Positions 59,801 to 64,000 of a DNA stretch of 64,000 nt are shown here, in pieces. Under the pieces are notes generated by a model that did no database searches, was not told the origin of the DNA, and was given only the letters and a program-made list of their open reading frames with translations. Position 1 is the first letter of the stretch. Each line of letters starts with the position of its first letter. The DNA is from JAMZMI01 sp039944535 (GTDB lineage: Bacteria > Bacteroidota > Bacteroidia > Cytophagales > Cyclobacteriaceae), in NCBI GenBank assembly GCA_039944535.1, contig JBDUYP010000004.1, positions 124,001 to 188,000 on the forward strand, written 5' to 3'. A program made the position numbers and the translations under genes.

Positions 59801-60491
59801 GTAGCAAGTTAGTATTGCGCTCTAAAGGCGTCCAAAACTGGATTAATCCATCGATGGTGGTAAAACAAAATGGATCTAATAAAGAAGCGAAAAACTGATC
59901 GTCCAGTCCTCGGCTCATGACCAATGTGAGGATATAAACCACGACAAAAAATATGCCTTGCGTGTACACAACAATCAGTTTTCTACTCAGTGCCCCACTG
60001 ACAAAAAAGACGGATCCACCGAAAAATAAGGATGGCAATACAACTAAAAAGAATGGCTGTAGATAATGCCATGAATTAAAGGCCAACAGATCAGCATCCT
60101 CCCTCCAGGGCACAAACTCACCGAGCATCATACCCAGAGGAAGTGCGCAAAAAATGAAAATGAGTACTGCAAAAGAGCCTAAAAAACGACCTGATAAGTA
60201 TGCTGCCTTGGTAATCGGCTTTACGAACAAGATCGATTCTATGCGATGCGCAAAATCTCGTAAAACAGCCACTCCCATGATCATAGATGATAACATCATG
60301 AAGATTGCCGCAACAATGGCCATAGTTTTGGCGATGACATGCGGAGCATTGGCTTTGGCAGTGTTTAAGGATCCTTGCAGAAAAAAGTCTACGGCAATGA
60401 TTGAGAACAAGAAAAGGATGATAAAGTATATATATGTTTCGAGTCGCTTGGCTCGGTATTGTATTTCAAATTTGAATATTGCGTACCACAT
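56874..60491 (-). CDS. ABC-2 type permease fused to M1 family aminopeptidase
   Basis: The ATG at 60491 gives M-W-Y-A-I-F-K-F-E; the open frame upstream overlaps the ATPase gene and is not part of the protein. The first 590 residues hold two sets of six or so membrane helices of the ABC-2 permease kind. The last 530 residues are periplasmic and contain an M1 peptidase domain with H-E-L-A-H-Q-W-W-G near residue 938 and the third zinc ligand in L-L-E-S-L-A-Q-Y near 964. The usual M1 exopeptidase motif G-x-M-E-N is not evident. Such fusions are known in the phylum and pair with an ATPase, here the next gene upstream. The transported substrate is unknown. Confidence 0.9.
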   Translation of the reverse strand: MWYAIFKFEIQYRAKRLETYIYFIILFLFSIIAVDFFLQGSLNTAKANAPHVIAKTMAIVAAIFMMLSSMIMGVAVLRDFAHRIESILFVKPITKAAYLSGRFLGSFAVLIFIFCALPLGMMLGEFVPWREDADLLAFNSWHYLQPFFLVVLPSLFFGGSVFFVSGALSRKLIVVYTQGIFFVVVYILTLVMSRGLDDQFFASLLDPFCFTTIDGLIQFWTPLERNTNLLPIAGVMLYNRLLWVLIGAVVLVIGYFSFSFNVVKNGLFKKHAKETKNAETRSTDMISVESLPKYDAESRVNVLAKQLMQSTIFYFKSILKETSFWAIVLCAMIIIFVNSINLGTTFGVDSYPRTYLIVEELQELSLIFFFIILVFFSGELIWKERDAKVDLIYDALPTNDFINLAGKFFGLLLTYFVLILGLILSGVLFQTVSGYYQFELDVYFMAFFVGVFPFLMLFSVVSFFFQVISNRKFMGHILVVTFFLFTMMLEAFGYSHGLYKFGGDALATYSDMNGYGHFLTSYSWVKVYWMAFAVMLFLVAVLFSVRGTETRLKTRWAIGKLRLTKPIVNLGLLAFAVFTFSGGYIFYNINVVNDYFSPSSQEAYRVNYEKTLKQYEYMAQPKIVDVMLQAELYPSDRNYEVEGHFILENTHNEAISIIHVQKLIDSQIALKEIQFEGGASMTDEHEDFGYYMYELNKPLLPGDSLKMSFTQTFTTSGFVERGANTQIVNNGTFYNVDHFPTFGYNSKYELRDNDVRDGYGLEPRKTRADINDARELVNARTGGDGYEINFEIVIGTDSSQVALAPGKLQKTWTEQGRSYFHYKSDNPMINFYSIVSADYEVMRDQWHPHDETAKAVDLEIYYHKGHDYNLDRMMNGMKKSFDYFDTHFSPYQYQQMRIMEFPRYAAYAQSFPNTVPYSESLGFIMDIDDDEDVGMPFFITAHELAHQWWGLQVIAANVQGRYMLLESLAQYSALMVMKEEFPAEKVHQILKNEQDRYLLGRANEANREMPLSLVEGSKYIHYGKGALSMYAFQDYVSEDSVNMALRRFISDWNGFGGKLQTDRYATTKDLLGYFSEVTPDSLQYVIEDLFETITLYENETTAVDYEVIAANEFKVELTVDAIKYRRDSLGVESAIQINDWIDIGVYAEGEDGEDELIYLEKHKITDQMTSLEIVVNQKPTKAGIDPLHKLIDRNRKDNIKEFEFL

Positions 60492-60531
60492 GATTGATTC
60501 TGATTTTTTTGATAGTTGTGATAACCCTTTG

Positions 60532-61425
60532 TTAGGCTGATTTATGGTAAGGAGTGTTCCCGAAAATCTGGGAGAAATACACATCTTCGAGTTGTGCTTC
60601 GAATGGGCGAAACCCATCACCGGGATCATGCTCGCTCAAGATTTGAATCATCGGTTTGCCAAGCAATAGCTTATCAGCAATGACCGTATACTCTTTGCGG
60701 TATGCTTCCAATTCACTCTTTTCAATGGTCTTTCTATAGACCTTCCCTGCCAGTTGATCAATGGCTTTCAATGGGTTGCCTTGAAGCAATACTTTACCCC
60801 GATTGATAATGGCCATATTGGTGCAGAGTTCTTTCACATCATCTACTATATGAGTGGAAAGTATGACTACCGTGTTTTCGCCTAGCTCGCAAAGCAAATT
60901 GTAAAACCTGTTTCTTTCTGCCGGATCAAGCCCCGCGGTAGGTTCGTCAACGATAATCAACTTAGGATCAGAAAGAAGTGCCTGGGCGATACCAAATCGC
61001 TGTTTCATACCTCCAGAATAGCCACCCAGGTTCTTCTTCCTCGCCTCGTACAAATTGGTTTTATCCAATAAAGCCTTTACCACTTCTTTTCGGTACGACT
61101 TGCGTGTGATTCCCTTTAGTATGGCCAAATGATTGAGCAGCACTTCTGCTGAAACTTTTGGGTACACACCAAACTCCTGAGGCAAGTAGCCCAACTGCTG
61201 TCTCACCTCATGTTTTTGATTTAATACATCGATATCACCAAGCGTGATAGTGCCTCCATCTGCTTCTTGCAAGGTGGCTATCGTACGCATAAGCGAGGAT
61301 TTGCCTGCTCCATTTGGCCCTAAGAGCCCAAACATACCTGTACGTATCTCCAGTGAAACGTTATTGAGTGCTTGCACACCGTTCGAATAGGTTTTTGAAA
61401 GGTTGGTAATGATCAAATTGCTCAT
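60532..61425 (-). CDS. ABC transporter ATP-binding protein
   Basis: The start is the ATG at 61425 (M-S-N-L-I-I-T-N-L); an upstream frame adds 23 residues without support. The ATPase has Walker A G-P-N-G-A-G-K-S-S near residue 36, the Q-loop Q-E-F-G near 83, signature Y-S-G-G-M near 133, Walker B L-I-I-V-D-E-P near 153 and H-loop T-H near 188. The signature has Y-S-G-G-M in place of L-S-G-G-Q, as in many ABC-2 exporters. It lies 40 bases upstream of the permease/peptidase fusion, whose partner it should be. Confidence 0.94.
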   Translation of the reverse strand: MSNLIITNLSKTYSNGVQALNNVSLEIRTGMFGLLGPNGAGKSSLMRTIATLQEADGGTITLGDIDVLNQKHEVRQQLGYLPQEFGVYPKVSAEVLLNHLAILKGITRKSYRKEVVKALLDKTNLYEARKKNLGGYSGGMKQRFGIAQALLSDPKLIIVDEPTAGLDPAERNRFYNLLCELGENTVVILSTHIVDDVKELCTNMAIINRGKVLLQGNPLKAIDQLAGKVYRKTIEKSELEAYRKEYTVIADKLLLGKPMIQILSEHDPGDGFRPFEAQLEDVYFSQIFGNTPYHKSA

Positions 61426-61625
61426 GTGATTGTTTACTTTTTCGTAAACATATTGGCAAGAATTATTAGGTCTAAATAGATGTGACAAACGCACTAAAGG
61501 TAGGGATACAGAGATTCCTGATGGTTACGAAGTGACTTGATCACACTGGAGAGGTAATTGGTCACCGGCACAATGCTGTTTGTCAACTTCTTTGTCCAGT
61601 GAAAATTACAGTGCTACTATTGTGT

Positions 61626-62417
61626 ATGATTTCATGGATAAAGAGACGTAAGCCCCAATTAAAGAAATATGGGTTTTGGATATTTACTATAGGTATGGGG
61701 GTTGTCCTCATATTCTGGGAAAATGAGGAAGATATTGAACCGTATTTTTCTTTCACGGCATTCCTATATTGGTGTTTGATAATTTATTGGAGCGCTCGCT
61801 GGCTCTTCGGACAAATAAAGTCTACCCTAAAACTGAAAAAAGAGAAAGAGAGTATGGAGTTATTACACTTACAAACTCAGGTCAACCCCCACTTCTTTTT
61901 TAACACACTCAATAACCTGTATGGCTTGATTGACCAGGATACAACCAAAGCGAAAAGCATGGTGCTCACACTTTCAGACATGATGAGATACAGCATTTAT
62001 GATGGTCAAAAAGTGTTGGTTACGTTGGAACAAGAGCTGGCGTACATTGAAAATTATGTTGCGCTGCACAAATCCAGATACCATAAAGAAACGGATATCA
62101 AGTTAAATCACCACCTTCAAAAAGAAGGCTTTCAAGTGATGCCTTTGTTATTCATTATCCTGCTTGAAAATGCCTTTAAACATGGTGTGGAAAATCTCAG
62201 AGAAAATGCTTACGTTCAAATTAATTTGATTGGTGGCGAAAACGAAGTTAGCTTTTCGGTTGAGAATAATTTTGATCCAGACGAACTGGCAAAGAAAGCA
62301 GGCATAGGTTTGAAAAACCTAAAAAGAAGACTAGAGCTGGTGTACCCAAAAAGGCATGCCCTGTCTTTTTCCGTATCAAACGACATTTACAAAGCGCAAT
62401 TAACATTGAAGTCCTGA
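61626..62417 (+). CDS. LytS-type sensor histidine kinase
   Basis: I use the ATG at 61626; a GTG at 61599 would add nine residues. Two membrane helices (about residues 17-35 and 43-62) are followed by a HisKA_7TM-less LytS-type kinase core: Q-V-N-P-H-F-F-F-N-T-L-N near 90 with the phosphorylated His, and an ATPase part with L-L-E-N-A-F-K-H-G near 185 and G-I-G-L-K-N-L-K-R-R-L near 230. There is no separate extracellular sensor domain. Its stop overlaps the start of the response regulator gene. Divergent from the ABC transporter genes, which it may control. Confidence 0.93.
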   Translation: MISWIKRRKPQLKKYGFWIFTIGMGVVLIFWENEEDIEPYFSFTAFLYWCLIIYWSARWLFGQIKSTLKLKKEKESMELLHLQTQVNPHFFFNTLNNLYGLIDQDTTKAKSMVLTLSDMMRYSIYDGQKVLVTLEQELAYIENYVALHKSRYHKETDIKLNHHLQKEGFQVMPLLFIILLENAFKHGVENLRENAYVQINLIGGENEVSFSVENNFDPDELAKKAGIGLKNLKRRLELVYPKRHALSFSVSNDIYKAQLTLKS

Positions 62418-63112
62418 TGATCAAATACCTAATCATAGATGATGAGCACATCGCCCATGATATAATCAAGGGCTATTGTGATATGTTGCCAAACCTTGAG
62501 CTGCAGAAGAATTGTTATGATGCCCTGGAAGCCATACAGTATCTGAATGAGCATGAAGTAGATCTGATTTTTCTTGACCTAAATATGCCCAAACTAAAGG
62601 GATTTGACTTTTTGAAAACGCTGACCTCCCCTCCTAAAGTGATCGTTACCACTGCTTACAGTGAATTCGCTCTGGAGGGATATGATCTCAATGTGGCAGA
62701 CTATTTACTCAAGCCCTTCAGTTTTGAGCGCTTTCTGAAAGCTGTAAACAAAGCCATAAGCACCAATGACAAACCTCAAAGTAGTGGTGAAAGTGGTCCG
62801 GCTAAAGAGCATCGGATATTCCTTCGCGGAGATAAAAAGCATACCCAGCTGACGGTTGATGACATCTTGTTTATAGAAGCGTCTGGTAATTACACGAAAG
62901 TGATCACCACGCAGGAGACCATTATAACCAGAGATAAAATTTCCAACTTGCTCACCCTGTTACCTGTTGATGATTTTCTGCAAGTTCATAAATCCTTTGC
63001 CGTTGCTACAAAACACATAAGGAGTGTAGAGGGCAATCAGATAGTCGTTGGTGACCACATTGTTCCTGTTGGGAAGATGTATAAAATGAATGTAAACAAA
63101 TTGTTGAGTTAG
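62417..63112 (+). CDS. LytTR family response regulator
   Basis: The receiver domain (about residues 1-115) has the acidic pair D-D-E near 8, phosphorylated Asp54 (F-L-D-L-N-M-P) and Lys in L-L-K-P-F near 104. The LytTR DNA-binding domain (about 135-231) has I-E-A-S-G-N-Y near 155, and V-H-K-S-F-A-V near 195. It overlaps the kinase gene by 1 base. Candidate targets are the divergently encoded ABC transporter/peptidase genes. Confidence 0.94.
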   Translation: MIKYLIIDDEHIAHDIIKGYCDMLPNLELQKNCYDALEAIQYLNEHEVDLIFLDLNMPKLKGFDFLKTLTSPPKVIVTTAYSEFALEGYDLNVADYLLKPFSFERFLKAVNKAISTNDKPQSSGESGPAKEHRIFLRGDKKHTQLTVDDILFIEASGNYTKVITTQETIITRDKISNLLTLLPVDDFLQVHKSFAVATKHIRSVEGNQIVVGDHIVPVGKMYKMNVNKLLS

Positions 63113-63314
63113 TCGATAGGCCAATAAACATCGATCATTACGTTAATGCCTTCCCCATCTCTTTCTTCAGATACAACTCCCCTAATTGTTTCTGCCAATG
63201 CACCAAAACGGAGTGATTTCAGAGGTTAGAAACTTGGTTCTCTTCCAATCCGCAACAGACTATTTTCTTCTTTTATGATCATAAGAGCAAAGACGCTAAA
63301 TGTTCAATTTCAGT

Positions 63315-64000
63315 CTATTTGGGCAATTGTTGAATGAGGTCTTCTATGGCTTTGGTCAAAAAATAATGGTACGGAATAGGCTCAGCGACTATGTCCGTGG
63401 TGAGGCGAAATCCTGACATGCCTATCGTATTGGCATTGACTTTAAACTTTTCATCATGTCGATACTTTCCAGTGTATTTAGAGATGGTTTTGCCATTTGC
63501 ATCAGCAAATTTGAGGATCACTCTTACCTGTGGGCGTATTTTCATGCGTTCTACTCCCTGCGACACTTCCTCTCCCGAAGCAAGCTCTGTAGATACCTGC
63601 GAGGTTTTGGTACTGCTTTGAGGACTTTCTACCATGATGTCCACCTGAACATATTGTTCGTTTTTTCCATTCTTAGCTGCCTTTTTAAGCGTACCTATAG
63701 GAAATCCCATCAGTGAATACTTCACCACCCCTTTGAGCGCATCCACATTTAGAATGCTAAAATTGGTAGAGTCATTGAGCATAGACTGCAAGATTTCAAA
63801 GGATTCATTCATAAGCTGAAGTGCCGCGTCATTCTTAAGCTGCATCGCCAATGCATAGGTTGTTTTGGCATCCAGTTCCATAAGATTGTGCATGTCGGCA
63901 TCCACCATCAACATGAATCTGGAGACTGGTGTCTCCACAGGTTTAAGCGACTGAGCGAAAGTTGTATTTAGATATCCTAAGGTTAATACCACGAGGAAAA
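63315..64000 (-). CDS. Secreted protein of unknown function (start cut by window end)
   Basis: The frame is open to the window edge. The visible N-terminus (V-L-T-L-G-Y-L-N-T-T-F-A-Q) is the end of a signal peptide, so only a few residues are missing. The mature 210 residues have a helical first half (Y-A-L-A-M-Q-L-K-N-D-A near residue 45) and a beta-rich second half with I-R-P-Q-V-R-V-I-L-K-F near 155. I recognise no family. It is convergent with the LytTR gene; the 200 bases between hold nothing I can identify. Confidence 0.6.
   Translation of the reverse strand, partial: FLVVLTLGYLNTTFAQSLKPVETPVSRFMLMVDADMHNLMELDAKTTYALAMQLKNDAALQLMNESFEILQSMLNDSTNFSILNVDALKGVVKYSLMGFPIGTLKKAAKNGKNEQYVQVDIMVESPQSSTKTSQVSTELASGEEVSQGVERMKIRPQVRVILKFADANGKTISKYTGKYRHDEKFKVNANTIGMSGFRLTTDIVAEPIPYHYFLTKAIEDLIQQLPK

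Overview
The window looks like a chromosomal segment of a member of the Bacteroidota, most likely an aerobic, free-living or marine Cytophagales-type bacterium. Evidence for this is a type IX secretion C-terminal signal on a subtilase, several lipoprotein FKBP isomerases, TonB-dependent receptors, DUF4230 proteins, the ABC-permease/M1-peptidase fusion, LytS/LytTR regulation, general absence of clear Shine-Dalgarno sequences, and promoter -7 boxes of the Bacteroidota form TAnnTTTG. This is inference from gene families; I cannot name a genus.

Layout. 1-11.6 kb: the end of PEP carboxylase, a BIG2/DM13 lipoprotein with an outer-membrane barrel, a convergent outer-membrane protein, then a tight five-gene operon (4330-9500) of an endolysin-like amidase, a DUF5675 protein, a membrane protein and two DUF4230 proteins, followed by tyrS. 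11.8-24.1 kb: holA, a large periplasmic TPR protein, an outer-membrane barrel, a SPOR-domain protein, a TolQ/TolR/TonB-like motor, folC, trmB and two FKBP lipoproteins. 24.1-41 kb: a TrpF-like protein without its catalytic residues, mnmA, a T9SS subtilase, rpe, a TonB-dependent receptor, lpoB and a COG3014 lipoprotein, a third FKBP lipoprotein, gyrA and a TPR protein.

41-56.8 kb is an accessory island between conserved genes. It starts and ends with repeat-rich, mostly non-coding DNA (palindromes related to TCCCGATAGCTATCGGGA, direct repeats of 65-145 bp, REP-like repeats). Its core is a type I restriction-modification locus on the minus strand: half-size HsdS, HsdM, full HsdS, a SEC-C protein and a class II Fic protein in one tight operon, then a 513-bp non-coding spacer, then HsdR, a YgjP-type metallopeptidase and a small nuclease-like protein. 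To the right are DUF3024, a YefM/YoeB toxin-antitoxin pair and GreB, each separated by repeat copies.

The most unusual signal I found is a 15-bp interrupted palindrome, AGTA-N7-TACT. Two copies bracket the hsd operon promoter and three exact copies (plus one near match) lie in the spacer upstream of hsdR. The spacer also carries a cluster of ATGTACAT sites. This suggests joint control of modification and restriction genes by a factor that binds this sequence, and the architecture of the motif resembles a type I recognition sequence made of two identical half-sites, as a dimer of the half-size HsdS would read.

56.9-64 kb: an ABC permease/M1 peptidase fusion with its ATPase, a LytS-type histidine kinase with its LytTR response regulator, and a secreted protein cut by the window edge.
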